Made by a program: the position numbers and the translations under genes. This document shows positions 26,801-35,810 of a stretch of 64,000 bases of DNA, one piece after another. The notes under the pieces are model-generated. The model was not told where the DNA came from. It saw only the letters and a list, made by a program, of their open reading frames with translations, and searched no databases. Location: NCBI GenBank assembly GCA_001899685.1, contig MKWG01000015.1, positions 46,589 through 110,588 on the forward strand. The letters are read 5' to 3'. Origin of the DNA: Sphingobacteriales bacterium 44-15 (lineage in GTDB: Bacteria; Bacteroidota; Bacteroidia; Chitinophagales; Chitinophagaceae). How positions within the stretch are numbered: position 1 is the stretch's first letter; each line of letters starts with the position of its first letter.

Positions 26801-29201
26801 TGCACATTATCTCAGCGATATCAATAGCAGCCTGCAGTGCGATTCTCCTGAAGAGATACCCGAACAGATTGGCATCTCTTCGCTTATTATCGGATGCGGG
26901 TATGGCGGTCTGAGCATTGAGACGGCAATTTTATCCATCCTACAGGGAGTGCAGCGTGCCAATGATAAGATCCGGCAGATATATCCTTCTGCAAAAACCG
27001 TAAGCATTGTTGAGTTTATTGAGCTCTACCGCGACAGGGCGCTGAGCAGCGTGCATGCGATAAATAAGCTTGAAAAAGATGAAAGCAGCACCCTGAATAT
27101 CATCTGGAGAGAAAATAAAATAAAAGTGCTGCCTGCAAGAAGGGAAAGGCTTCCTGTAGATAACACCAATGAGTGGTGGACGCGTATTACGGTTCGCCGG
27201 TATGAAGATGACAGGGATAACCCTGAGCACAAACGACCGGGGCTCTGGTTTACGCTTTCTACCAATGCGGCAAGAGCGGAAGAGCGGGTGTTGAAAACCA
27301 GCAACGAAGTCATTGTGCAGATGCTTGATGATATCTCTGCACAAAACAGGTGGACACCTGAAAAAGCAAAAGCGTTTTTTGAGCTGCTCATTCCCAATGA
27401 TTTTAAAGAAGAAGTAAAACGCCAGAGCAATATCAACTGGATACTGGATAAGTATACAGCCGCTTATCCCTGGGAATTATTGCAGGAAAGCGCAGGGAAC
27501 AGTCTCCCCCTTAGTGTCAACGCGGGTATGGTGAGGCAGCTTGCCACCACAGATTACAGGCTTCAGATCAATGCAGTGGCAGAGCCCAATGCATTGGTAA
27601 TAGGAGACCCCGACCTGAAAGGAGGTACTGTTCCTCAGTTGCCGGGGGCTTTGCAGGAGGGAAAACGAGTGGAAGAAATACTGGATGACAGGGGATATGA
27701 TGTTACCTCTGTTTTGCGGGGTAGCGCCTCAGATATCCTGCTGTCTTTATTCAGCAAAAATTATAAGATCGTCCACCTTGCCGGTCATGGTGTATTTAAT
27801 GAAGACCCTGATCAGCCTTCGGGTATGCTTATAGGTAAGGATGCATTTCTTACCACAGCCGAAATAAGCCAGATGAGCACAGCACCTGAGCTGGTATTTG
27901 TTAATTGCTGTTATCTGGGGCAAATGAATGCCATGGCTGAGGAGCGGCGGCAAAGGTTTTACAGGCTGGCAGCCAATATCGGCACCCAGTTGATTGAAAA
28001 CGGTGTAAAAGCCGTGTTAGTGGCAGGTTGGGCTGTAGATGATGCTTCTGCACTCGAATTTACAGATAAGTTTTACCAGGGCATGTTCCAGGGAGATAAT
28101 TTTGGCACTGCGGTAAAAAATGCAAGAAAAGCGATTTATGACAAATACAGCTATCGTACCAATACCTGGGGCGCATACCAGTGTTATGGCGATCCGTTCT
28201 ATTTTCTCAATACCGTTCCGGATACACAGGAAGAAAAGATCACTTTTGTAATTGAAGAAGAAGCAGAGATTGAACTGACCAATCTGCTCAATAGTCTTGA
28301 AACCGGTAATTACGACGCAGAATGGGTCAGCAAAAAAATGGATGCTATAGATAAGGCTATTGAAGCTGCGGGTGTGCGCTCGGGGAAAACGCTGGAATTG
28401 CAGGCGCTTATTTACAGCGCCCTCAATATGTATGGGATGGCTATTGAAAAATTCAAAAAGCTGCTTGATGAAGAAAATTCTGATTATTCTTTTGCTGCAC
28501 TTGAGCAATATTGTAATCTCCGTGTGAAATTTGCGATGCAGGAAATAAAAAAGCCGGGCAATAAAAAAGACAGCTATGTGAAAGAGTTAAAAGCTGTTGT
28601 GCCCGACCTGCTGGCGCTGATACAGCTTAGTCAGACACAGGAACGGCTGGCTGTTCTGGCAAGTACCTTCAAACGTATCGGCATAGTGAGCGAAGGGGCA
28701 CAAAAGAAAAATGCATATATACAGGCTGCATTGTTTTATAAAAAATCATTAGACGATAAACGCAGCGACAGTGAATATTATCCCCTTACAAACTGGTTGT
28801 CTATAGAGAATGCCCTGATCCTTTCCGGCGTGCATAACTGGGGGCAGGTACTGAAAGAATATACCGTACCGTCGAAGGAAGAAGCAATTCAGCTACTATA
28901 TAATGAATTGAAGAATGCCGACCCTGCCGATCGTGTACAGGTGACTTATTGGGATATTATTGCCAAAGCCAATTTGCTGTTGTGCCTGTTGCAGTTGGGG
29001 GACAAGAAAGTAAACCCTGATATAGTGCTGAATGCCTATAGAGATGCCTGGAAACAGGCCGGCAGCCAGGGCTTCCGGCGCACAGAAATAGAACATTTTG
29101 AATTCCTGGAAGATGTGCTTTCCATTGCAACTTCCCGCAATGGAAAGGCTGTGCTGAATATCATCAGGAAGCTTAGGCCTGAACTGGAAGCGATGATCTG
29201 A
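23859..29201 (+). CDS. Giant alpha/beta-hydrolase - alpha/beta-hydrolase - CHAT protease protein
   Basis: 1780 residues. Order: a small N-terminal module (about 1-80); a first alpha/beta-hydrolase (about 165-460, LLFIHGTGSS, nucleophile Ser237 in SHSRGG); a second, LCAT/lipase-like hydrolase (about 505-830, VVLLPGIMGSNLAV, Ser614 in GHSMGG, FLGSPLGGSFR); a region at about 865-1100 (PLMVGHFLNDGILSAER, GALVLGLGQQGELTGYLL, SLIIGCGYGGLS) that resembles the macro-like fold of M17 aminopeptidase N-termini; a CHAT caspase-like protease (about 1200-1455, His1310 in HLAGHG, Cys1351 in FVNCCYLG, closing with GAYQCYGDPFYF); and a helical TPR-like tail. No signal peptide, so cytoplasmic. Next to a TIR gene, it fits the proteolysis- and lipid-directed conflict systems known from CHAT/TIR/caspase gene clusters; substrates unknown. 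Confidence 0.88.
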   Translation: MPLPKIRINGAEKKIDASEESDILKLRKGFELNETTRSAGTEAEELDLRKDDILQFEFEDGTVWVSTPDKMDELFPGGLPKRGDGSNVIDIPDGIYTAEQERGLVKTILLKALKVFTKKAVLAPAIGALAAKVEDTQLGKLRGLLRLDKDFNLLKEEFKEDGTYLLFIHGTGSSTDGSFGELKKKGDTKLWDYIHQSYEGKVLAFQHETLTLSPLENVFKLVQQLPQKATLHIISHSRGGLVGDILNRYCNNATDQKGFSADERNYLSRNGRAEDISIIEKIDKAILAKNITVEKFVRVACPASGTTLASKRLDYLFNIILSLLASVVGAAAPVVLALKDLIAGILETKDDTATLPGIEAMSPSSPLLQMLNNPEPAGNINSPLFIIAGNAKLSLQWKALTVIATKLFYLDKNDFVVDTRSMYNGARRADGIVQYFLDEGGDVCHFNYFLNDKTKNAILLALQSTNGKIVPGFTVLPKRWYTEEEVRNAALGLDGGEVFYDTVTGKKPIVVLLPGIMGSNLAVKEHTVWINYFRFISGSLTTLECSEANNKNIKAESLIATSYRKLADELSKKYDVVTFPFDWRLPLTESARLLNNKLTDLMRYEQPVKIVGHSMGGVLVRDFIINYPDTWKRLNSLKDFRLIFLGSPLGGSFRIPYVIFGMDAAIKMLDFIDRFNSKKELLAVFSQMPGLLCLLPVSKVEGNDFAKLSTWRSMRDALCDKNWPIPDDKLLAQFGDYRDAILEKSGSIDYSNAVYIAGQSRQDKETICGYTIKGGKLSFLATKEGDESVTWDSGIPSAMTDAGKVYFSSTPHGELANDTKLFAAIKEILDSGTTSLLKKVRPAVRGQEKEYAAREIFDFDTTPAGVRNTVLGLGTDSDYTPGQVPVSVTVSNGHLQYASFPLMVGHFLNDGILSAERSIDAQLNHELSNRHRLGIYAGPIGTSRIFLSGRSSGFKGALVLGLGQQGELTGYLLTQTVEQGIAHYLSDINSSLQCDSPEEIPEQIGISSLIIGCGYGGLSIETAILSILQGVQRANDKIRQIYPSAKTVSIVEFIELYRDRALSSVHAINKLEKDESSTLNIIWRENKIKVLPARRERLPVDNTNEWWTRITVRRYEDDRDNPEHKRPGLWFTLSTNAARAEERVLKTSNEVIVQMLDDISAQNRWTPEKAKAFFELLIPNDFKEEVKRQSNINWILDKYTAAYPWELLQESAGNSLPLSVNAGMVRQLATTDYRLQINAVAEPNALVIGDPDLKGGTVPQLPGALQEGKRVEEILDDRGYDVTSVLRGSASDILLSLFSKNYKIVHLAGHGVFNEDPDQPSGMLIGKDAFLTTAEISQMSTAPELVFVNCCYLGQMNAMAEERRQRFYRLAANIGTQLIENGVKAVLVAGWAVDDASALEFTDKFYQGMFQGDNFGTAVKNARKAIYDKYSYRTNTWGAYQCYGDPFYFLNTVPDTQEEKITFVIEEEAEIELTNLLNSLETGNYDAEWVSKKMDAIDKAIEAAGVRSGKTLELQALIYSALNMYGMAIEKFKKLLDEENSDYSFAALEQYCNLRVKFAMQEIKKPGNKKDSYVKELKAVVPDLLALIQLSQTQERLAVLASTFKRIGIVSEGAQKKNAYIQAALFYKKSLDDKRSDSEYYPLTNWLSIENALILSGVHNWGQVLKEYTVPSKEEAIQLLYNELKNADPADRVQVTYWDIIAKANLLLCLLQLGDKKVNPDIVLNAYRDAWKQAGSQGFRRTEIEHFEFLEDVLSIATSRNGKAVLNIIRKLRPELEAMI

Positions 29202-29238
29202 TGAAGTGGGTAGGTGCAAGGCATGCCTTGCGCTATAA

Positions 29239-29573
29239 CTAAAACAACTGCCGGTATGCATCTTCTCCTTCTTTTTGTTCGAAAGCGTCGATAGCCTGTT
29301 TTACTTTTTCAGTTATCTGCAATCCCCGGAAGTGAGAGAATTGCCATGCTTAACAGCTCCTTTCAACCACTTACCTTCCGCTTTAGTTTTATATAAGTCG
29401 TATTGACTGTACGTAGTATGTTTTTCTACCATAACGGTATAAGCTATCAGTGTTTTTTTGTGATGTATCCTGAAAAAAAGAAAATGTGTGGAACGCCGCC
29501 GTCCTTCTCTTTTGTGCACTACTGTTACCCTGGTATCATCCGGCAACTGTAACTGATAGGATTGCATAAGCAT
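29239..29573 (-). pseudogene. Small frameshifted gene, function unknown
   Basis: The first part (ATG at 29573 or 29567) reads MQSYQLQLPDDTRVTVVHKR and on to KAEGKWLKGAVKH, then would end in 86 codons. One base back in phase, the DNA continues with coding-like text WQFSHFRGLQITEKVKQAID and FEQKEGEDAYRQLF, stopping at 29239-29241. The switch is needed near 29345-29349, because a stop blocks that phase just upstream. Joined, it would be a protein of about 107 residues. I do not recognise the family. Either a true 1-nt mutation or a sequencing error. Confidence 0.5.
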
Positions 29574-29832
29574 TAAAAAAAGTGCAAGTTAGAAAAAATG
29601 CTTCAATGTCGATAGCTGTGAATTCATTTTACAATAGCTTAACAGTAATGGATAAGCGAAGATATTGATGAGAGACTGCTTCTTCATGTTTGATTACTTT
29701 AATAAGAAAGCGATGTATGAATTTCAGAAAACAATAAACAGAAAACATTAAACTACAAATCCCAATCCCCTCCTGATTATTGTTTTACCCTTTACCCTTT
29801 TTTTGTTATCTTAAGCGCTAAATTTAACCCAC

Positions 29833-31197
29833 ATGTCAAAGCAAAGAAAGATCACGCTGCAGGAGTCGGAGATTCCTACCCATTGGTATAATATCCTGGC
29901 AGACATGCCTACCAAACCCCTGCCTCCACTGCATCCCGGGACAGGACAGCCGATAGGACCGGAAGACCTTGCGCCATTGTTCCCTATGGAACTGATAAAA
30001 CAGGAAGTGAGCGCTGATAAATGGATCGAAATACCTGATGAAGTGAGAGATATTTACAGTATCTGGCGCCCTACACCAATGTACAGGGCTTACGGGCTGG
30101 AAAAAGCGCTTGGCACCAAAGCGAAGATCTATTATAAATATGAGGGAGTGAGTCCTGCCGGTTCTCACAAGCCTAATACTTCCGTGCCACAGGCATATTA
30201 CAACATGAAAGAAGGCGTGAAGAAAATTTCTACCGAAACAGGCGCCGGTCAGTGGGGGAGTGCGCTGAGCTTTGCCTGTAAGCTGTTTGGTATTGAATGC
30301 GAGGTTTTTATGGTAAAAGTGAGTTATGAGGGCAAGCCTTACCGCAAGATCATGATGAATACCTGGGGCGCGACCGTGCATCCATCACCAAGCAACCTTA
30401 CCAATGCGGGCAGAACCATACTTGCTAAGGATCCCGATTCGCCGGGCAGCCTCGGTATTGCCATATCCGAAGCGGTGGAAGTAGCTGCCATGAACAGCGA
30501 TACCAAATATTCTCTGGGCAGTGTATTGAATCATGTACTGATGCACCAGACCGTTATTGGTCTTGAGGCATTGAAGCAGATGGAAAAAGCGGGAGATTAT
30601 CCTGATATAGTGATTGCGCCATTCGGGGGCGGATCTAATTTTGCAGGTATTGCCTTTCCTTTCCTTGAAAATAACCTTACCGGCGGTAAAAAAGTAAGAG
30701 CTATTGCGGTAGAGCCCACGTCCTGCCCCAAGCTTACGCGTGGTATATTCCGTTATGATTTTGGAGATACCGTAGGCATGACCCCGCTGATACCGATGTA
30801 TACGCTCGGGCATAATTTTATTCCTTCACCTATCCATGCCGGGGGACTGCGCTATCACGGTGCGGGCGCCATTGTGAGCCAGTTGCTTAAGGACAGGTTG
30901 ATTGAGGCGGATGCCATTAACCAGACAGAATGTTTTGAAGCAGGGCTGTTGTTTGCCGGAGCAGAAGGGGTGATCCCTGCTCCTGAAGCTACACATGCCA
31001 TTGCTGAAGTGGTTCGGCAGGCAAAACAGGCGGATAAAGAAGGCGTTTCTAAAACGATCTTATTCAACCTGTGCGGTCACGGTCATTTTGATCTTGGCGC
31101 ATATGAAAACTATCTTGCCGGTAAGCTGGTAGACTATGAAGTGTCGCAGGAAACGATCAATGCATCGCTGGCGGAACTGGCGACACCGGAGATATAG
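29833..31197 (+). CDS. TrpB-like PLP-dependent enzyme (TrpB2 type)
   Basis: 454 residues; ordinary TrpB is about 400. The long N-terminus ([24 protein letters not shown]) and [20 protein letters not shown] mark the TrpB2 branch. The PLP lysine is in GSHKPN, with [14 protein letters not shown] and [11 protein letters not shown] for cofactor binding and [16 protein letters not shown] at the end. It makes tryptophan from indole and serine; TrpB2 often acts without tight TrpA coupling. No trpA is nearby, so it may salvage indole. Confidence 0.93.
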   Translation: MSKQRKITLQESEIPTHWYNILADMPTKPLPPLHPGTGQPIGPEDLAPLFPMELIKQEVSADKWIEIPDEVRDIYSIWRPTPMYRAYGLEKALGTKAKIYYKYEGVSPAGSHKPNTSVPQAYYNMKEGVKKISTETGAGQWGSALSFACKLFGIECEVFMVKVSYEGKPYRKIMMNTWGATVHPSPSNLTNAGRTILAKDPDSPGSLGIAISEAVEVAAMNSDTKYSLGSVLNHVLMHQTVIGLEALKQMEKAGDYPDIVIAPFGGGSNFAGIAFPFLENNLTGGKKVRAIAVEPTSCPKLTRGIFRYDFGDTVGMTPLIPMYTLGHNFIPSPIHAGGLRYHGAGAIVSQLLKDRLIEADAINQTECFEAGLLFAGAEGVIPAPEATHAIAEVVRQAKQADKEGVSKTILFNLCGHGHFDLGAYENYLAGKLVDYEVSQETINASLAELATPEI

Positions 31198-31215
31198 TAG
31201 TGGGATTATGTCAAA

Positions 31216-31265
31216 CGTGAAATGTGAGACGTGAAAATCTCACATTTCACGTCTCACATTTCACG
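31216..31265. repeat. Perfect 21-bp inverted repeat after trpB2
   Basis: Arms 31216-31236 and 31245-31265 are exact reverse complements, loop of 8 nt. Made of the word CGTGAAATGTGAGACGTG, related to words at 17688-17728, 39893-39944 and 58405-58438. Lies between convergent genes and probably acts as a two-way terminator. Confidence 0.85.
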
Positions 31266-31303
31266 GTGGTATGCCGGGCTGATTGATATTGCTGATAAGA
31301 AAT

Positions 31304-31822
31304 TTACCGCACTCTTTTTGCTACGAACTCTCCTTCAGTGATGGCAATGGTATTGTCATTATCCATATCGTCTGAAAGAAAATTACCGGTAAAATTTCCC
31401 TTTATAGTGGTTTCATTTATTGAGATCAGGGTAATGCTGTAGTTGGAATATGGCTGCTGATTGTACTGGTCGCTATAAAAAATAGTGGAACTTCCTGTTT
31501 GCACACTATAATCCAGGGGCATAAAATAATCATCTGAATGATACGTGCCGGCAGGAATAGAAGCGCCATCCACCTGGAAGCTATATCCGAAGGATTGTTT
31601 AAGATCAGGACTTGTTGCTGATACCGTAAAATCAGTCTTTGTGTTATCATAAAGATCAGCGCCCAGGTCGCATATAGCATTGGGCCATGTTTCCCAATTG
31701 CCGTTGATCTTTATTTTTAAATAATAATCTCCGGTATTGTCTTTGTTTGATTCTTTTTTACAACTGCCAAAACTTAATGCCAGGAATCCAAGCAGCAGGT
31801 AAAAAAGGAATGTTTTTTTCAT
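31304..31822 (-). CDS. Small lipoprotein of unknown function
   Basis: 172 residues from the ATG at 31822. Signal peptide with lipobox LSFGSCKKE. The mature part is beta-rich with no recognised catalytic motif (YLKIKINGNWETWPNAICDL, SFQVDGASIPAGTYHSDD) and ends TIAITEGEFVAKRVR. It resembles the many single-domain beta-sandwich lipoproteins of Bacteroidota (DUF6252-like layout), which is a loose comparison. Convergent with trpB2; 99 nt downstream of the GH92 gene on the same strand. Confidence 0.8.
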   Translation of the reverse strand: MKKTFLFYLLLGFLALSFGSCKKESNKDNTGDYYLKIKINGNWETWPNAICDLGADLYDNTKTDFTVSATSPDLKQSFGYSFQVDGASIPAGTYHSDDYFMPLDYSVQTGSSTIFYSDQYNQQPYSNYSITLISINETTIKGNFTGNFLSDDMDNDNTIAITEGEFVAKRVR

Positions 31823-31921
31823 ATACAACGTATTACCAAAGGCTATTAACGGCAGTGTTTACGAGGATATTGCCCCTTCTGCACAAATGGAGATTGTTAT
31901 AGTTGGTACCGGGGCTGTTGT

Positions 31922-34222
31922 TTATTTCCAGCTATAATTGGGTTTGTCGCCCATTTCAAAAACCAGTTGGCGACCGTTGAGTATCTGCTGATGCGTAATG
32001 AAAGGAGTTGTCAGCGGCTTACCATCGAGCGTTACGCTTTGAATATATTTATTGGCATCTGAAATATTTTTGGCTTCAATGGCAAACTCATGCTGTTCCC
32101 CATCTGCCGATCTGAAATGCATAGTGAGCGAAGGGAACTGGGGAGCGCCGATTGCATACATCCCCGAGGCAGGCTGCACAGGATAGAAGCCTATTACCCC
32201 GAAGATATACCAGGCTGCCATCTGACCGCAGTCTTCGTTGCCATTGATACCTATGGGCTGGTTACGGAAATTTTCTGTAGTATGTTTCCGGATAAGCTCC
32301 TGCGTTTTCCAGGGCTGACCGCAATAGTCGTATAGATAAATATAATGATGCCCCGGCTCATTGTCGTGGCGGTAATGCCCGCCTGAAAAATTTTCATCCA
32401 GCTTAGCGGCAAATTTCTCTTTGCCTCCCATCATTGCTATCATACCTTCAGGGTCGTGCATGGCGCCAAACGTGTATGTCCAATGATCTCCTTCCGTAAA
32501 TCCTTCCCATTTGCCCGCGCTGTCTTTAGGCGCAAATGCACCGTTCCTTTTTCGGGGCAGCAAAAAGCCCTCGGCGGGATCATAAAGGTTGCGGTAATTA
32601 GCGCTAAGCTTCATCAGTGTATCGTAATCGCTTGTTTTGCCAAGGACCTTTGCCATTTGGGCAATGGCATAATCATCTACCGAATATTCTACCGTGCGTG
32701 AAACCGATTCTGCTGTTTTGTCAGCCGGTACATAGCCTATCTTCTTAAAGAATGTCACACCGGCCTGCGCTTCGTAGTCTGTCCAGGGGTCACGGTCGCC
32801 GTAGCGCAGGATAGTATCTTTCATCGGAGGATCCATGGCATCGTGCAGGAGCGCCTTGTATGCAAGATCAGCATCATAGTCGCGGAATCCTTTTATACAG
32901 GCATCTGCAATCACTTCATCGGCATGTGTGCCTATCATGATATTGGTTTCTGCGGGATTAGGCCACATCGGCAGTCTTCCGCCTTCTTTGTACATCTGCA
33001 GCATGGCGCGCACCATCGGGCTTACCCGCTCCGGCTGCGTAAAGATCAATAAAGGATGCAGCGCCCTGTAGGTATCCCATAATGAAAAGTCGGTATAGGA
33101 ATCCCCGTTATGAACACTGTCATCAAAAGCGCTATAATATTTTCCATACTCCGACATTTCACGCGGTAACTGCATGGTATGGAACATAGCCGTATAAAAA
33201 ATGGCTTTCTGATCTTCGGTTATACCATCAACAGCTATGCGGCTTAAATTTTCCTGCCATACATCCCGTGTAGATTTTACGAGCGCGTCAAAATCCTTTC
33301 CTTTCAGCTCCATATCCATATTTTTCCTGGCCTGGTCAAGGCTGATAAATGAGGTGCCGATACGAACTTCCACTACTTCGCCTGGTTTTGTATCAAAGCT
33401 GGTATAGGCGCCCATCCTGGTACCATACTGTTCCCGGGAAGAAGCCTTTACTTCATGGTTGTCCCAGGTACCGTAAGCAACAAAGGGTTTACTGAATTGT
33501 ATTACAAAATAGCCTTTGAAGTTGGGAAGCTCCGGCCCAATCTGTGCCGACATCCTGTCGGGATTATAGCCGGTGATTTCATTTTGCGCGGCATTTATAT
33601 TCACATATCCTTTTAATGTGCGCAGGCGTTCTGTATAATCATTGGCCCAATGCTTAATAGCGGGATTGAGGTTAATGCCCTGGATGATGATATGGGCGTC
33701 TTTAGCTTCGGGGAAAGTAAACTTTACTATACCGCAGCGGGATGCTGCTGCTATTTCCGCTTTGATCTGTTTCTTGTCTGCTGCATCAAGCAATACGGAA
33801 TAGTAATATGGTTTGGAAACTTCATTGGCGTGAGAAAAATGTAAAGCCCGGTCTTCCGGCAGTGTCCTGAGCGCACCCAACTGCGGCATTACAGATACAT
33901 AGCCATAATCGCCCATCCATACCGTAGGCTGATGTGAAGCGAGAAAGCCGATAATGCTGCTGTCTTCATAGAAATAGTTCATCCGGCTCATATAGTTCTC
34001 GCCGGTTTGTGCCACAAAGTTGGTCATGGCAAATGGTGTGCCTACAGATGGCATGGTGCCACCGCCATCAAGTCCTTTTGCAAAGCCTGTGGCAGCCGTT
34101 CCTATAAGAGGATTGACGTAATCTACCGCCTGTTTATTTTCCCGGTTTTCTTTTTGCGGATTTGAACAGCTGTACGCTGCAAAAAATGACAATGCAATGA
34201 TGGCGTGCAATAGTTTTTTCAT
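31922..34222 (-). CDS. GH92 family alpha-mannosidase lipoprotein
   Basis: 766 residues with a lipoprotein signal (AAYSCSNPQ). GH92 enzymes are calcium-dependent exo-alpha-mannosidases. Signatures: VDYVNPLIGT near the start, GGTMPSVGTPFAMTNF, ASHQPTVWMGDYG, SLWDTYRALHPLLIF, HADEVIADACIKGF and the C-terminal GNEDCGQMAAWYIFGVIGFY holding the catalytic base region. Likely periplasmic or surface-exposed, trimming mannose from glycans. No SusC/D pair is adjacent; it stands between a lipoprotein gene and purB. Confidence 0.95.
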   Translation of the reverse strand: MKKLLHAIIALSFFAAYSCSNPQKENRENKQAVDYVNPLIGTAATGFAKGLDGGGTMPSVGTPFAMTNFVAQTGENYMSRMNYFYEDSSIIGFLASHQPTVWMGDYGYVSVMPQLGALRTLPEDRALHFSHANEVSKPYYYSVLLDAADKKQIKAEIAAASRCGIVKFTFPEAKDAHIIIQGINLNPAIKHWANDYTERLRTLKGYVNINAAQNEITGYNPDRMSAQIGPELPNFKGYFVIQFSKPFVAYGTWDNHEVKASSREQYGTRMGAYTSFDTKPGEVVEVRIGTSFISLDQARKNMDMELKGKDFDALVKSTRDVWQENLSRIAVDGITEDQKAIFYTAMFHTMQLPREMSEYGKYYSAFDDSVHNGDSYTDFSLWDTYRALHPLLIFTQPERVSPMVRAMLQMYKEGGRLPMWPNPAETNIMIGTHADEVIADACIKGFRDYDADLAYKALLHDAMDPPMKDTILRYGDRDPWTDYEAQAGVTFFKKIGYVPADKTAESVSRTVEYSVDDYAIAQMAKVLGKTSDYDTLMKLSANYRNLYDPAEGFLLPRKRNGAFAPKDSAGKWEGFTEGDHWTYTFGAMHDPEGMIAMMGGKEKFAAKLDENFSGGHYRHDNEPGHHYIYLYDYCGQPWKTQELIRKHTTENFRNQPIGINGNEDCGQMAAWYIFGVIGFYPVQPASGMYAIGAPQFPSLTMHFRSADGEQHEFAIEAKNISDANKYIQSVTLDGKPLTTPFITHQQILNGRQLVFEMGDKPNYSWK

Positions 34223-34311
34223 TGTTCGAACCGGTTGGGTTATTCTATAATGGGTTGTATATAAAAAGCCCTGCTTTTTCTTTGCCGTTTATTACAGAGA
34301 TCAGCCTGATC

Positions 34312-35658
34312 TTAACGGGCGCTGTTCACTCCCGTATAATTCATTGGAGTAACAGCCTTCAGCTCTTTTTTCAGAGACGGAGAGATTTTGAGGGTGTCAA
34401 TAAACCTGTGGATGGTTTTTTGATTGATGTTATCCGCCCCTCTTGTAAGCTCCTTTAATGCTTCGTAGGGGTTGGGATAATTCTCCCGCCTCAGGATGGT
34501 TTGAATGGCCTCAGCTACTACTGCCCAGTTATGATCAAGGTCTTCTTTTATTTTTGCTTCGTTAAGCAACAGCTTTCCTATGCCTTTGTCAATAGATTTA
34601 AGCGCCAGTACCGTATGAGCAAAAGGAACACCGATATTTCTCAGCACTGTAGAATCCGTAAGATCGCGCTGCAGCCGGGAAACGGGCAGCTTGGCCGAAA
34701 GATGCTCAAGCAGCGCATTGGCAATGCCCAGGTTGCCTTCCGCGTTTTCAAAGTCAATGGGGTTTACTTTATGAGGCATTGCGGAGGAGCCTACTTCTCC
34801 TTTCTTCACTTTCTGCCTGAAGTATTCCATAGATATATAGGTCCATATATCCCTGCAAAAATCAATCAGTATGGTATTGATCCTTTTAATGCCATCGAAG
34901 TGAGCGGCAAAGTTATCGTAATGCTCTATCTGCGTGGTAAATTGCTGGCGTTGCAGTCCCAGAGCATTACTGCAAAAATCATTGGCAAATTTTACCCAGT
35001 CTGTTTTAGGGTAGGCTACATAGTGAGCGTTGAAATTACCGGTAGCGCCCCCGAATTTACAGGAGTAAGGTACAGACTGCAATAATTGCAACTGCTGTTC
35101 CAGCCTTTCGGCAAAAACCATTATCTCTTTTCCCAGCCGGGTAGGGGAGGCCGGCTGACCGTGCGTACGTGCCAGTAAAGGAATATCTTTCCAGGTGGAA
35201 GCCATCTTCTTCAACTGCAGCACAAGCGTAGCTATCGCCGGGAAATATTCATTTTCCAGCGATTCTTTCCAAAGCAGCGGGATAGCCGTATTGTTGATAT
35301 CCTGGGAAGTAAGCCCGAAATGAACCCACTCCTTCAGGTTATCCAGCTTTAAAGTCTCCAGCTCGCGCTTGATAAAATATTCTACCGCTTTTACATCGTG
35401 GTTAGTGATCTTTTCAATGTCTTTGATCTCCTGCGCCTGCTCTGTTTTCAGTTGCTGATATATTTCTCTCAGCGCTTTCAGTTGCTGGGGTTTTAAAGAA
35501 AAGAATTTTTTATGGCTGAGGGCGATAAAATATTCAATTTCGATATGTACCCTGTACCTGATCAGTGCGTATTCCGAAAAATACTGATCGAGGTGCTGCA
35601 CCTGGTTCCTGTACCGCCCGTCAATAGGGGAAATGGCTGTAAGCGCTGATAAATCCAT
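34312..35658 (-). CDS. purB: Adenylosuccinate lyase
   Basis: 448 residues. Cleaves SAICAR and adenylosuccinate in purine synthesis. The fumarase/lyase signature GSSAMPHKVNPIDFEN lies around residues 285-300; LARTHGQPASPTRLGKE gives the catalytic His region and HFGLTSQDINNTA the earlier His/Ser loop. Length and motifs fit the PurB branch like the E. coli enzyme. Single gene, 89 nt upstream of GH92. Confidence 0.97.
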   Translation of the reverse strand: MDLSALTAISPIDGRYRNQVQHLDQYFSEYALIRYRVHIEIEYFIALSHKKFFSLKPQQLKALREIYQQLKTEQAQEIKDIEKITNHDVKAVEYFIKRELETLKLDNLKEWVHFGLTSQDINNTAIPLLWKESLENEYFPAIATLVLQLKKMASTWKDIPLLARTHGQPASPTRLGKEIMVFAERLEQQLQLLQSVPYSCKFGGATGNFNAHYVAYPKTDWVKFANDFCSNALGLQRQQFTTQIEHYDNFAAHFDGIKRINTILIDFCRDIWTYISMEYFRQKVKKGEVGSSAMPHKVNPIDFENAEGNLGIANALLEHLSAKLPVSRLQRDLTDSTVLRNIGVPFAHTVLALKSIDKGIGKLLLNEAKIKEDLDHNWAVVAEAIQTILRRENYPNPYEALKELTRGADNINQKTIHRFIDTLKISPSLKKELKAVTPMNYTGVNSAR

Positions 35659-35694
35659 GCTATGACAAATGTTGAATAAGTAAGGTGTGATTGC

Positions 35695-35810
35695 AGGTGC
35701 ATTTCAATTTTTCGTTCTGTGCACAGCTTACCGGTTGGTGAGATACCAACCGGTAGGGGCTTTACAGGCGGGGTGTCACCTACCGCCTGCGAAAAATTGA
35801 AATGCACCCG
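35695..35810. mobile_element. MITE-like nested inverted-repeat element
   Basis: Outer 19-nt arms are perfect reverse complements: GGTGCATTTCAATTTTTCG at 35696-35714 and its complement at 35790-35808. Inside are two more hairpins: ACCGGTTGGT/ACCAACCGGT (35730-35754) and CAGGCGG/CCGCCTG (35765-35789 region). GATTGC flanks both sides (35689-35694, 35811-35816), a possible target duplication though the offset is uneven by one base. No coding capacity. The right arm carries the TTG of the mqnA promoter. Confidence 0.6.

Noticed and set aside
29833..31197. Part of a trp operon
   Set aside because: No trpA, trpC or trpD adjacent; motifs are of the TrpB2 branch.
34501..35085. 194-codon plus-strand frame within purB
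   Set aside because: Antisense to the purB signature region; no domain resemblance.
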